A stretch of 64,000 bases of DNA from Propionibacteriaceae bacterium. GTDB lineage: Bacteria; Actinomycetota; Actinomycetes; Propionibacteriales; Propionibacteriaceae. The notes under the pieces were generated by a model, which was not told the DNA's origin, did no database searches, and saw only the letters and a program-made list of their open reading frames with translations. A program made the translations under genes and the position numbers. Positions 38,104-47,030 of this stretch are shown here, piece after piece (the first letter of the stretch is position 1; every line of letters starts with the position of its first letter). The stretch lies in contig JAUNKV010000003.1 of assembly GCA_030532575.1 (NCBI GenBank), forward strand, positions 1-64,000, given 5' to 3'.

Positions 38104-39402
38104 GTGACCGAGCTGGGGACAGGAACCGGACCGAAGCCGCGGCGTCTCCCGGTACTGCTGCTGGGGACCGGCGTGTTGGTGATCGCCCTGGTGGCGGGTG
38201 GGATCTGGTGGTTCGGGCGTGGCCCTGCGGCACCTTCAGGTGGTGGCACGTTGCTGCACGGGCTGGAACGGCAACCCCAGGTTTCCTGGAGCATTCCCCA
38301 GGGTCGGGATGAGACCTGGGCGGCGACGACGGCGGGAGTGCTCCTGGTTCCTGTTGATCCCAGCAGCTCACAGGAGGTGCGGCTGCACGCCTGGGAGGAC
38401 GGTGCGCAGCGCTGGGCGGTGAACCTGGAGTCGGAGTTCGAGGGATTCCAGAAGGTGCGCGTCCAGGAGAACTTCAGACAGGGGCACTGCGCTCTGTTGC
38501 TGGAGGCAGAGGGCAAGCAGTCGAGGCTCGTGGTGCTCAGTACCGCCGACGGCGCGGTGGAGCGGAGTCTGACGGTGCAGCCCGGACGGTACCACGAGGT
38601 GGAATCAGGGGCGGTGTACCGGCTCTTCGAGAGCGAGGAGGAGGGCGCTGTGGCCCGATACACGTCGCTGGAGAAGTTCGATCTGGAGTGGGAGACCAGG
38701 ATGGCGCTGCACTTCGGCGGGGCCGAGGTGAGCCTGCAGGAGCGCCAATCCCGGCTGGAGATCTGCCTCCCCCTGGACTGGAACCGATATGCCCACGGCT
38801 GCCAGGAGAGCCTGGAGCTCACAACGGGCAGGCCGGCAGCCTGGTTGTCGAGCGGCAACTCCTTCGAGCGGTTCGGTGACACGGTGGTGGTCGCGGAGCA
38901 GGGAACCGGAAAGATCCGCGGATTCGTCGGCAACCAGGAGAAGTGGAGCAAGGACCTCTCCTGGGCCACGCTGTGGGCGGTGCAGGACGCCCTGTTGGTG
39001 ATGAGCGGGGAGGGGATGTTCCGGCTCGACCCACGGACCGGGGAGGAGAAATGGCGTTCCGATCTGGGGGAGAGTCAACCTGTCGTCGTCTCCGCGGGGG
39101 AGGTGACGATCCTGATGGAGTACCTGCCCAGTTTCCGTACCGCACTGCTGGACCTTGACAAGGGCAGATTCGAGTTCCAGGAGCACGACTTCCAGGCCAG
39201 CGGTTTCCATGAGCTGACCGACAAGGGGTGGATCATCAGCATCCAGGCCTCGGAGCAGGCCGAAGGGGTCGTGCTGAGAGCCCTGGAGCCCGGCAGGGCC
39301 GCCCCGGTGTGGGAGGCCAGCTTCCCGGAGTACTTCTGGGCCAGCAACGCCCATGGACACCTGCTGCTCCAGGGCGGAGACACCCTCGCGGTGGCCCGCT
39401 GA
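38104..39402 (+). CDS. membrane-anchored PQQ-like beta-propeller protein (copy 1)
   Basis: 432 residues. Short cytoplasmic Pro/Arg-rich start, one membrane segment (about 15-36, 'LLLGTGVLVIALVAGGIWWF'), then an extracytoplasmic domain with repeated strands of the PQQ/quinoprotein propeller type: 'HAWEDGAQRWAVNL', 'LDPRTGEEKWRSDLG', 'GNQEKWSKDLSW'. Two cysteines near the middle (LEICLPL and AHGCQES) are conserved in the paralogue at 39553 and may form a disulfide. GTG 38104 with AAGGGG is preferred over ATG 38074. Function unknown. No enzyme residues are recognised; such propellers usually bind partners. Confidence 0.75.
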   Translation: MTELGTGTGPKPRRLPVLLLGTGVLVIALVAGGIWWFGRGPAAPSGGGTLLHGLERQPQVSWSIPQGRDETWAATTAGVLLVPVDPSSSQEVRLHAWEDGAQRWAVNLESEFEGFQKVRVQENFRQGHCALLLEAEGKQSRLVVLSTADGAVERSLTVQPGRYHEVESGAVYRLFESEEEGAVARYTSLEKFDLEWETRMALHFGGAEVSLQERQSRLEICLPLDWNRYAHGCQESLELTTGRPAAWLSSGNSFERFGDTVVVAEQGTGKIRGFVGNQEKWSKDLSWATLWAVQDALLVMSGEGMFRLDPRTGEEKWRSDLGESQPVVVSAGEVTILMEYLPSFRTALLDLDKGRFEFQEHDFQASGFHELTDKGWIISIQASEQAEGVVLRALEPGRAAPVWEASFPEYFWASNAHGHLLLQGGDTLAVAR

Positions 39403-39552
39403 AGTTCAGCACGAGGAGTGCGGATGGTCACTCCAGCACCTCCAGGACGAGCTGGCGCACGACACCCTCTTGGGCGAAGGTGTGCGGCGAACACGTCGTG
39501 ACCCCTTGAGCGGCAAGAATGGCTTCCTGATGAGCAACAGGAGGAAACCATC

Positions 39553-40914
39553 ATGACCACGACAGAGCAGGTTTCGGGCCGGATGCCGAGCCGACGTCGG
39601 CTTTCCATGCTGCTCGTGATCGTCTCGGCCGTGGCGGTCGTGGCTCTCGCGGTGGGATCAATGCTGTGGTTCCGGCGTGGTGCGGACCCTGCGCAAGGGG
39701 AACACCCGCCATTGAGCGGCTTGGAGCAGGCGCCCACGCTGGCATGGGGGATGGAGTACGACGCCGAGCAACAGAGGTGGGCAGGTAGTGCGGCGGGGAT
39801 GCTGCTGTTCCAGCGGGAGGTTGCACCGGGGGAGTCGCTCCGTGTGACTCTTCTCGATTGGGAGGACGGAAAGGAGAAGTGGAGTGTGGACCTGGGGCCA
39901 AGAGTGAACGCCCATGGGTACGTGGCCGCGATGACTGAGCTCAAGGATGGGCATGTCGGCTTTCATGTCGGTGGTGAGGACGGTGATGAAGACGGTGGTG
40001 AGGACAGCGGGGAACTGATCGTCCTGCGCGTCGGTGACGGTGCTGTCGAACATGTTGTCCCGGCCCCACTCGGGACATACCATGAGCTGCCTTCCGGAGG
40101 GGTCTACCGGGTTTTTTCAAAGTTCATGGATGGGAACTCCACGATTGCTCGGTTCACTTCCTTCGATGACTTCACCCAGGAGTGGGAGCTCGACCTCGAC
40201 TACGATGCGCACCACCACAACATCGGGTTGACCGAGCATGACTCCACGCTCGAGGTGTGTTCCTTCCCCGTCGTGGGAGATGCGAAGAAGTGCAAGGAGA
40301 GCATTGACCTTGCGACTGGGAAGCGAGCGGAGTGGCTACCCTCCCCAGCTGTGTTCCAGACGTTTGGGAACAAGGTGCTGGTCATGAACCCAGACACAGG
40401 AGATCTCAGGGGCTATGAGGGTGGAGAGGAAAAGTGGCGCAGTGACCTCGGCCCCTCTGAGATGGGTCATGATCTGTACTCCATGAACGGTGCCGCCCTG
40501 GTGGAGTCCGGAGAGGAGCTGATCCGGATCGATCCCAGCACGGGGGAGGAGAAATGGCGGATGGTGGAGGGCGAAGGCCTCTCTCCCCGGAGTGCGGAAT
40601 CCGGCGACAAAGCGATCATGGTCGGCTTCGATTCGCGTCTCACAACGGGGGTGTTGAATCTGGCCTCGGGGGAGCTGGAGAAATCTCAGGAACACGAGGG
40701 CCAAGATGCTCTGCTCAAAACCTGGGTGACCGAGTCCAAGAAGGTGGTCACGTTGAGGACGGGTCGGGAAGGGCAGGGAGTGGAACTGACCGGACTGGAG
40801 CCCGGCGTGGCGGAGCTGCAGTGGCGTGCTTCCTTCCCCGAGTATGACTTCGTCGATGACCAGCACGGACACCTCGTCGTGTTCGGGGAGAACAGGATCG
40901 GGGTGCTGCAGTAG
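39553..40914 (+). CDS. membrane-anchored PQQ-like beta-propeller protein (copy 2)
   Basis: 453 residues, paralogue of the preceding gene with the same design. Basic start, membrane segment (about 18-41), Gly/Pro linker, then propeller strands 'LDWEDGKEKWSVDLG', 'GYEGGEEKWRSDLG', 'IDPSTGEEKWRMVEG', and the shared ending 'LEPG(V/R)AxxxWxASFPEY'. It adds an acidic insert near 135-150 (EDGDEDGGEDSG). The two middle cysteines are kept. A strong AGGAGG lies 8 nt before ATG 39553. The 150-bp gap to copy 1 has no other gene. Clear tandem duplication followed by divergence. Confidence 0.78.
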   Translation: MTTTEQVSGRMPSRRRLSMLLVIVSAVAVVALAVGSMLWFRRGADPAQGEHPPLSGLEQAPTLAWGMEYDAEQQRWAGSAAGMLLFQREVAPGESLRVTLLDWEDGKEKWSVDLGPRVNAHGYVAAMTELKDGHVGFHVGGEDGDEDGGEDSGELIVLRVGDGAVEHVVPAPLGTYHELPSGGVYRVFSKFMDGNSTIARFTSFDDFTQEWELDLDYDAHHHNIGLTEHDSTLEVCSFPVVGDAKKCKESIDLATGKRAEWLPSPAVFQTFGNKVLVMNPDTGDLRGYEGGEEKWRSDLGPSEMGHDLYSMNGAALVESGEELIRIDPSTGEEKWRMVEGEGLSPRSAESGDKAIMVGFDSRLTTGVLNLASGELEKSQEHEGQDALLKTWVTESKKVVTLRTGREGQGVELTGLEPGVAELQWRASFPEYDFVDDQHGHLVVFGENRIGVLQ

Positions 40915-40919
40915 CAGCA

Positions 40920-40952
40920 GGGTTTGCCTCGGTGCCACGGCGAGGCAACCCC
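40920..40952. terminator. bidirectional terminator between propeller copy 2 and cobN
   Basis: Stem 40920-40931 with 40941-40952 (GCCTCG/CGAGGC core, GGGTT/AACCC outer part with one mismatch) in the 47-bp gap of convergent genes. Confidence 0.65.
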
Positions 40953-40961
40953 GCCATCTGC

Positions 40962-43900
40962 TCACTCCTCCAGGTCGCCCTCCACCTCCAGGTAGAGCTC
41001 GTGGAGTTGCTGGATGAGCTCCGGGTCGGGGTTCTCCCACAGACCGCGATCCACCGACTCCTGAAGGCGTTCGACCATGTTGCGCAGCGCCCAGGGGTTG
41101 GCGTGTCGCAGGAAGGCCTGGTTCTCCTCGTCCAGCAGGTAGGTGGTGGCCACCTTCTCGTACATCCAGTCGTGCACCACCTGGGCCGTGGCGTCGAAAC
41201 CGAACAGGTAGTCCACACTCGCCGCCATCTCGAAGGCCCCCTTGTAGCCGTGACGACGCATTGCCGCCAGCCACTTCGGGTTCACCACGCGGGCCCGGAA
41301 CACCCTCGCCGTCTCCTCCGCCAGCGAGCGGGTCCGCACCGCATCCGCGATGGTGGTGTCCCCGACATAGGCCTTCGGGGCCTGGCCCGTCAGCGCTCGA
41401 ACCGTGGCGATCATGCCGCCGTGGTACTGGAAGTAGTCGTCGGAGTCGATGATGTCGTGCTCGCGTGAGTCGATGTTCTTCGCCGCCACCTTGATGCGCC
41501 GATAGTTGGCCTCCATGTCATCACGGGCCGGGGTGCCGTCGAGATCCCGGCCGTAGGCGAACCCGCCCCAGGTGGCGTACACCTCGGCCAAATCCTCATC
41601 CGAGCGCCAGTTCCCCGACTCGATGACCTCCAGCAGCCCCGCACCGTAGCTGCCAGGGGCGGACCCGAAGACACGGGTACGGGCGCGACGCTCATCGCCG
41701 TGCTCCGCCAGGTCGGCCGCCACGTGGGCGCGAACGAAGTTCTGCTCCTCGGGTTCTACCTGCGCGGCGGCCAACGCGACGGCGTCGTCCAGCAGCGCCA
41801 CGACGTGCGGGAAGGCGTCCCGGAAGAACCCGGAGATTCTGACCGTCACGTCGATGCGGGGCCGCCCCAGCTCCTCCAGCGGGATGGGCTCCAGGTCGAT
41901 GACGCGACGGGACTGCTCATCCCAGATCGGCTGGATGCCGAGCAGCGCGAAGACCTCGGCGATGTCATCGCCCGAGGTGCGCATGGCCGAGGTGCCCCAC
42001 ACCGACAATCCCACCGAGGACGGGTACTCGCCGGTCTCTGCCAGGTACCGGGCCACCAGGTTCTCCGCCGCCGCCTGGCCGGTCTGCCAGGCCAGCTTGC
42101 TCGGGATCGCCTTCGGATCGACGGAGTAGAAGTTGCGCCCCGTCGGCAGCACGTTCACCAGACCCCGCAGCGGCGAGCCGGACGGCCCCGCCGGGATGTA
42201 ACCGCCGTCCAGTGCGTGGAGCACAGCGGGAATCTCCCCACCGGTGGCCGCCAGCCGCGGCACCACCTCGGTGGCGGCGAACAGCAGTGCGGCCCGCACC
42301 CCCGCCGTCTCGACACCGTCGCGACCCTCCAGTGGGGCGACGATCTCGGCCACGGCCTCAGCCCGCCAGCCCCGTTCCGCCAAGGACTGCACCAGGTGCC
42401 GGGCCTCGGCCTCCACCGCGTCGGTCTGCTCCCTGCTGATGCTCACATCCTGCTGGTCCTCCGGCAGCCCCAGGGCCACCCGGAGCCCGGGCACCCCGTC
42501 GGTGCGCCCGCCGAAGACCTGGTTGGCGCGCAGGATGGCCAGCACCAGGTTGACCAGCCCCTCACCCTCAGGGGCCTGGGACAGGATGTGCAGGCCGTCG
42601 CGGATCTGGACGTCCTTGATCTCGCACAGCCACCCGTCGACGTGCATGATGAAGTCGTCGAACTCGTCCTCGCCGGGGCGCTCCTCCAGCCCCAGGTCCA
42701 GGTGCATCTGGGCCGCCTTCATCAGCTGCCAGATCTCTCCCTGCAGGGCGGGAGCCTTCGCCGGGTCCATGACGGAGACGTTGCCGTACTCGTCGAGCAG
42801 CTGCTCCAGCCGGGAGATGTCGCCGTAGCTCTCCGCCCGGGCCATCGGCGGGATCAGGTGATCGACGATGGTGGCGTGGGCTCGCCGCTTCGCCTGGGTT
42901 CCCTCCCCGGGGTCGTTGATGAGGAACGGGTAGATCAGCGGCAGCGACCCGAGGGTGGCATCCGGCCCCGAGGCGGCGTCCAGGGCCAGGTTCTTGCCGG
43001 GCAGCCACTCCAGGTTGCCGTGCTTGCCCAGGTGCACCACCGCGTGAGCACCGAAGCCCTCCTCCAGCCAGCGGTAGGTCGCCAGGTAGTGATGGCTCGG
43101 GGCCAGCTCCGGGTCGTGGTAGATGGCGATGGGGTTCTCCCCGAAACCGCGCGGCGGCTGCACCAGGACCACCACGTTGCCCGCGCGCAGGGTGGCGGCG
43201 ACGATCTCGCCGTCGGGATTGCCGGAGCGATCCACGAACAGTTCACCGGGGGCCTCCCCCCAGGCGGCCGTGACGGCCTCGCGCAGCTCCTCGGGGAACT
43301 GCGCGAACCAGCCCCGGTAGGTGGCGGCGTCGATCCTGACCGGCTGCCCGGCCAGCTGCTCGCTGGTCAGCCACTCCTCGTCCTGACCGCCCGCCTCGAT
43401 GAGTGCGTGGATGAGTGCGTTGCCCGCCGTGGTGTCGGGATGCTCGCCCTCCACCTCGGGCAGCTCCCCGGTCCCGGGAATCTCACCCGGGGCACCCAGG
43501 TCGTACCCGGCCTCACGCATCGCCCGCAGCAGCCGGATGAGGGAGACCGGGGTGTCCAGGCCGACGGCGTTGCCGATCCGGGCATGTTTGGTGGGGTAGG
43601 CCGACAACACGATGGCGATCCGGCGCTCGGCCGCAGGGATGAGCCGCAGCCGGGCGTGGTTGACCGCCAGCTGGGCCACCCGGGCGCAGCGCTCCGCATC
43701 CGGCACGTAGTGCGGCAGACCGTCGTCGTCGATCTCCTTGAAGGAGAAGGCAACCGTGATGATCCGGCCGTCGAACTCCGGGACCGCCACCTGGGTGGCG
43801 ACATCCAGCGGGCTCATGCCGTCGTCGCTGTCCTCCCAGGAGGCACGATCCCAGGTGAGGGTGAGGCCCTGCAGGATCGGCACGTCCAGCTTCGCCAGCT

Positions 43901-44627
43901 GCTCGACGTCCCAGGCGTCGTCATCCCCGCCCGCCGAGGCGGTCGCCGGGGTGAGGCCACCGGAGGCCTGCACGGTGGTGATGATGGCATCGAAGGTGCC
44001 CAGGTGGCTGATGAGTTCCGGGTCAGGGTTGCGCAGTGAGGCGGTCTGGATCGGCACCCCGATGCCTCCGGCAGCGTCGATGGCATCGGCCAGGGCGATG
44101 ACGTGGGCGATGTTCCCGGCCGCGTGGTGGGCGCGGTAGAAGATGATCGCGATGCGAGGGCGACGGTGCCCGGCGGGGGAGTCCGTCGGTGCATCGGGGC
44201 GGGGCAGCTCGCTCCAGGTGGGCAGCTGCTCCACCGGGTCGAAGCCGTCGCCTGTGAGCAGCACCGTGTCGGAGAGGAAGGCGTGGACATTGCGGAGGTT
44301 ACCGACCCCGCCGTGGACGAAGTAGTCGTGGGCCTCGGCCACCACGCCGAGCGGGACCGTGGACAGCTCCATCAAGGAGGCATCGGGGGTGTGCTGGCCT
44401 CCCAGCACCACCAGCGGCAGGCCCGCGCGCTGGCACACCTGGAAGGTCTCGGGCAGCTGTTCCTTGCCGCCGAGGAAACGGAACACGATCAGGTCTGCAC
44501 CCTCGATCAGACGCTCGACGGCCTCGACGCTGAGCTTGACGGGGTTGCCGTGGACGTAGTCGGCGCCGCTCGCGCGGGCGCTCAGCAGGTCGGTCTCGGT
44601 GGTGGTGAGCAGGGCGATGCGGGTCAA
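40962..44627 (-). CDS. cobN: cobaltochelatase large subunit
   Basis: 1221 residues from the TTG at 44627, which has GGAGG 6 nt upstream (ACGGAGGACACC) and gives the family start 'TRIALLTTTETDLLSARA'. The ATG-type longer frame begins inside the riboswitch. It inserts cobalt into hydrogenobyrinic diamide with CobS/CobT-like or ChlI/ChlD-like partners, which are not in this window. Family landmarks: 'PRIAIIFYRAHHAAGN' near 150, 'HLGKHGNLEWLPGKNLAL' near 540, 'GVNVLPTGRNFYSVDPKAIPS'-type sequence (here LVNVLPTGRNFYSVD) near 840, and 'YKGAFEMAASVDYLFGFDAT' near 1150. An unusual TTG start probably lowers yield. Confidence 0.93.
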   Translation of the reverse strand: MTRIALLTTTETDLLSARASGADYVHGNPVKLSVEAVERLIEGADLIVFRFLGGKEQLPETFQVCQRAGLPLVVLGGQHTPDASLMELSTVPLGVVAEAHDYFVHGGVGNLRNVHAFLSDTVLLTGDGFDPVEQLPTWSELPRPDAPTDSPAGHRRPRIAIIFYRAHHAAGNIAHVIALADAIDAAGGIGVPIQTASLRNPDPELISHLGTFDAIITTVQASGGLTPATASAGGDDDAWDVEQLAKLDVPILQGLTLTWDRASWEDSDDGMSPLDVATQVAVPEFDGRIITVAFSFKEIDDDGLPHYVPDAERCARVAQLAVNHARLRLIPAAERRIAIVLSAYPTKHARIGNAVGLDTPVSLIRLLRAMREAGYDLGAPGEIPGTGELPEVEGEHPDTTAGNALIHALIEAGGQDEEWLTSEQLAGQPVRIDAATYRGWFAQFPEELREAVTAAWGEAPGELFVDRSGNPDGEIVAATLRAGNVVVLVQPPRGFGENPIAIYHDPELAPSHHYLATYRWLEEGFGAHAVVHLGKHGNLEWLPGKNLALDAASGPDATLGSLPLIYPFLINDPGEGTQAKRRAHATIVDHLIPPMARAESYGDISRLEQLLDEYGNVSVMDPAKAPALQGEIWQLMKAAQMHLDLGLEERPGEDEFDDFIMHVDGWLCEIKDVQIRDGLHILSQAPEGEGLVNLVLAILRANQVFGGRTDGVPGLRVALGLPEDQQDVSISREQTDAVEAEARHLVQSLAERGWRAEAVAEIVAPLEGRDGVETAGVRAALLFAATEVVPRLAATGGEIPAVLHALDGGYIPAGPSGSPLRGLVNVLPTGRNFYSVDPKAIPSKLAWQTGQAAAENLVARYLAETGEYPSSVGLSVWGTSAMRTSGDDIAEVFALLGIQPIWDEQSRRVIDLEPIPLEELGRPRIDVTVRISGFFRDAFPHVVALLDDAVALAAAQVEPEEQNFVRAHVAADLAEHGDERRARTRVFGSAPGSYGAGLLEVIESGNWRSDEDLAEVYATWGGFAYGRDLDGTPARDDMEANYRRIKVAAKNIDSREHDIIDSDDYFQYHGGMIATVRALTGQAPKAYVGDTTIADAVRTRSLAEETARVFRARVVNPKWLAAMRRHGYKGAFEMAASVDYLFGFDATAQVVHDWMYEKVATTYLLDEENQAFLRHANPWALRNMVERLQESVDRGLWENPDPELIQQLHELYLEVEGDLEE

Positions 44628-44664
44628 GGTGTCCTCCGTCAGGATCCGCGTCCGGGTGGGTGAG

Positions 44665-44755
44665 GTGCCCGACGGGTGTTCCTGACTTCGCTGATGCGTC
44701 ACAGTGGCGGGACCGTCCCGGAGTTCCACCGGGTTCCAGAGCCGCAGGGCAGGGC
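44665..44755 (-). ncRNA. cobalamin riboswitch upstream of cobN
   Basis: On the minus strand: GGAACCCGGTGGAACTCCGG, then GACGGTCCCGCCACTGTGAC, then GCGAAGTCAGGAACACCC. These match, in order, the P4 helix and loop, the B12-box region with GCCACTG, and the closing GAAGTCAGGA...ACC strand of cobalamin riboswitches. The 5' half is short, because a TAGGCT -10 lies just upstream. It ends about 40 nt before the cobN TTG, so translational control is likely. Confidence 0.85.
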
Positions 44756-44756
44756 C

Positions 44757-44762
44757 AGCCTA
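44757..44762 (-). promoter_or_regulatory. -10 element TAGGCT for cobN riboswitch transcript
   Basis: TAGGCT on the minus strand, predicting a start near 44750 and a leader of about 120 nt. Confidence 0.5.
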
Positions 44763-44848
44763 CCGACTCCTCCCCGGGAGTGCGGAAACCGGACTTCCGG
44801 CCGACGTGATGCGGGGTTGAAAGAGCGGGTCCGGCAGAGGTCATGCAA

Positions 44849-44854
44849 TAGGCT
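44849..44854 (+). promoter_or_regulatory. -10 element TAGGCT, leaderless start of purU
   Basis: TAGGCT ends 8 nt before ATG 44863. Confidence 0.6.
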
Positions 44855-44862
44855 TTGCCACC

Positions 44863-45702
44863 ATGCAGGAACTCGTCATGACGCTGGACTGCCCGGACCT
44901 CCCGGGGATCATGCACGCGCTCACCGGCGCGGTCGTCGCGGCTGGGGGCAACATCACCGAACTCCAGCAGTTCAGCTCCCCGGACTCGGGGCGTTTCTTC
45001 ACCCGGATCGCGGTGGAGGGGGCTGAGCTGGAGGAGCTGCGTGACCGGATCGCTGGAGCTGCGCAGCCCTTTGGCGCCTCCTTCCAGGTGCATGACGCCT
45101 CGCGCCCGACCCGAACCCTGCTGCTGGCCTCCAAGGCGGGGCACTGCGTCAACGACCTGCTGTTCCGCTGGCGGGGAGGCGAATTGCCGATCGAGATCGT
45201 CGGGCTGATGGCCAACCACGACGTACTGGCCCCGATGGCCGAGTTCTACAGCATCCCGTTCACCCACCACGTCGTTACGCCCGAGACCAAGGCCGATTTC
45301 GAGGCCGAGGTGATGCGGGTGGTGGCCGAACAGCAGGTGGAGCTGGTGGTGCTGGCCCGCTACATGCAGATCCTCAGCCCCGAGCTGTGCGAGGAGCTGG
45401 CGGGTCGGGCGATCAACATCCACCACTCCTTCCTGCCCGGGTTCAAGGGGGCCAACCCCTACCGTCAGGCCCACACCCGGGGGGTGAAACTCATCGGAGC
45501 CACCGCGCACTTCGTGACCAGCGACCTGGATGAGGGACCGATCATCGAGCAGAACGTGGTCCGGGTGGATCACAGCATGAGTGTGTCGAAGCTGGTGCGC
45601 AAGGGGCAGGCCCAGGAGTCGCAGACCCTGGCTGAGGCGGTGCGGCTGTTCGCCGAGCACCGGGTGCTGAGCGACGGGCATCGTACGGTGATCTTCCGCT
45701 GA
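44863..45702 (+). CDS. purU: formyltetrahydrofolate deformylase
   Basis: 279 residues. It hydrolyses 10-formyl-THF to formate and THF, feeding PurT-type purine synthesis and balancing one-carbon pools. N-terminal ACT domain (about 1-85, 'LDCPDLPGIMHALTGAV') and C-terminal formyltransferase-type domain with 'GLMANHDVLAPMAEFYSIPF', 'ARYMQILSPELC' and the active-site 'NIHHSFLPGFKGANPYRQAH' with 'TAHFVTSDLDEGPII'. The stop overlaps the next ATG (TGATG). Confidence 0.95.
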   Translation: MQELVMTLDCPDLPGIMHALTGAVVAAGGNITELQQFSSPDSGRFFTRIAVEGAELEELRDRIAGAAQPFGASFQVHDASRPTRTLLLASKAGHCVNDLLFRWRGGELPIEIVGLMANHDVLAPMAEFYSIPFTHHVVTPETKADFEAEVMRVVAEQQVELVVLARYMQILSPELCEELAGRAINIHHSFLPGFKGANPYRQAHTRGVKLIGATAHFVTSDLDEGPIIEQNVVRVDHSMSVSKLVRKGQAQESQTLAEAVRLFAEHRVLSDGHRTVIFR

Positions 45703-47030
45703 TGTCGATGGCCGGTGACATTGCGCTCATCGCGCTCTTCATCCTCATCGGTGGCACCTTCGCGGCCGCCGAGATGGCTCTGGTGACGCTGCGTGAGTCC
45801 CAGGTGAAGCAACTGGCCGGTCGAGGCAAGCGAGGGCGGGCCATCGAGCGTCTGACCAGCGATCCCAATCTGTTCCTCTCCGCCGTGCAGATCGGGGTGA
45901 CCCTCTCCGGTTTCCTGTCCGCCGCCTACGGCGGAGCGACGATCGCCGACCGGCTGGCTCCGGTGCTGGTCTCCTGGGGGTTGCCGGAGTCGGTGGCGCG
46001 GACGGTGTCGCTGGTGGCGATCACCGTCGTGGTCTCCTACTTCTCCATCGTCATCGGGGAGCTGAGCGCCAAGCGGTTGGCGATGCAACGCGCCGAGGGC
46101 TATGCGCTGGCCCTGGCCCCGCTGGTGGCAGGCATCGCGGCCCTGGCCCGTCCCGTCATCTGGTTCCTCGGGGTCTCCACCGACGCGGTGGTGAGAATCT
46201 TCGGAGGCGACCCGAGCCAGAACAAGGATGAGGTCAGTGATGAGGAGCTGCGGGCGATGGTCTCGGTGTCGACCACGCTCGGCAAGGAGGAACGTACCAT
46301 CCTCGATGAGGTCTTCGACGCCGGTCAGCTCAGTTTGCGTGAGGTGATGGTGCCGCGCACCGAGGTGGACTTCCTGCCCGCCGACATGCCGGTGCAGCGC
46401 GCCTACAAGGAGGTTCGTGGGGCGCCGCACTCCCGGTACCCAGTCACCGATGGCTCGGTGGACAAGGTGATCGGGTTCTGTCACGTGCGGGACCTGATGG
46501 ACCTCGACGAGTCGGAGCGCTCCGGGCAGCTTCGGGCCATCGTGCGTCCTGTCCTCAGCCTGCCCGAGACGGTCAAGCTGCTGCGGGCCCTGTCGGCGAT
46601 GCGTGCTGCGAAGTCGCACCTGGCCATCGTGCGTGACGAGTTCGGCGGCACTGCCGGGATCGTGACTCTGGAGGATCTGGTGGAGGAACTCGTCGGTGAC
46701 ATCACTGATGAGTACGACGTGGACGATGCCGATGCTCCGGCCCGCATCGACCCGTTGCAACGGCTGGATGGCCTGGCCACCATCGAGGAGTTCGCACAGC
46801 TGACCGGTCATGTCATCCCCGAGGGGCCCTATGACACCGTTGCTGGCTACGTGATGGCCCGGCTCGGCAGGGTGCCCTACGTGGGGGCCGTCGTCGAGGC
46901 GGAACTGGCCTGTGTCGAGCCGGGGGAGGACGGACGGGATGAGGCACGGTGGCGGTTCACCGTCGAGGAGATGGACGGGCGCCGGGCAGCGTGGTTGTCG
47001 GTGAGGCAGGTGAACGGTGAGACACAGTGA
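45702..47030 (+). CDS. CNNM/CorC-HlyC family membrane protein with CBS domains
   Basis: 442 residues. DUF21/CNNM membrane domain (about 1-190, four hydrophobic segments, 'FAAAEMALVTLRESQVKQLA'), a CBS pair (about 205-335, 'VMVPRTEVDFLPADMPVQ' and 'AIVRDEFGGTAGIVTLEDLV'), and a C-terminal CorC/transporter-associated domain (about 350-435). Proteins of this group are linked to magnesium export or sensing; 'hemolysin' labels are historical. It starts in a 1-nt overlap with purU and its end overlaps the next gene by 14 nt. Confidence 0.9.
   Translation: MSMAGDIALIALFILIGGTFAAAEMALVTLRESQVKQLAGRGKRGRAIERLTSDPNLFLSAVQIGVTLSGFLSAAYGGATIADRLAPVLVSWGLPESVARTVSLVAITVVVSYFSIVIGELSAKRLAMQRAEGYALALAPLVAGIAALARPVIWFLGVSTDAVVRIFGGDPSQNKDEVSDEELRAMVSVSTTLGKEERTILDEVFDAGQLSLREVMVPRTEVDFLPADMPVQRAYKEVRGAPHSRYPVTDGSVDKVIGFCHVRDLMDLDESERSGQLRAIVRPVLSLPETVKLLRALSAMRAAKSHLAIVRDEFGGTAGIVTLEDLVEELVGDITDEYDVDDADAPARIDPLQRLDGLATIEEFAQLTGHVIPEGPYDTVAGYVMARLGRVPYVGAVVEAELACVEPGEDGRDEARWRFTVEEMDGRRAAWLSVRQVNGETQ

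Noticed and set aside
41700-44039. 779-codon open frame antisense to cobN
   Set aside because: Shadow frame of a highly biased gene; no ribosome-binding site or recognisable motif.
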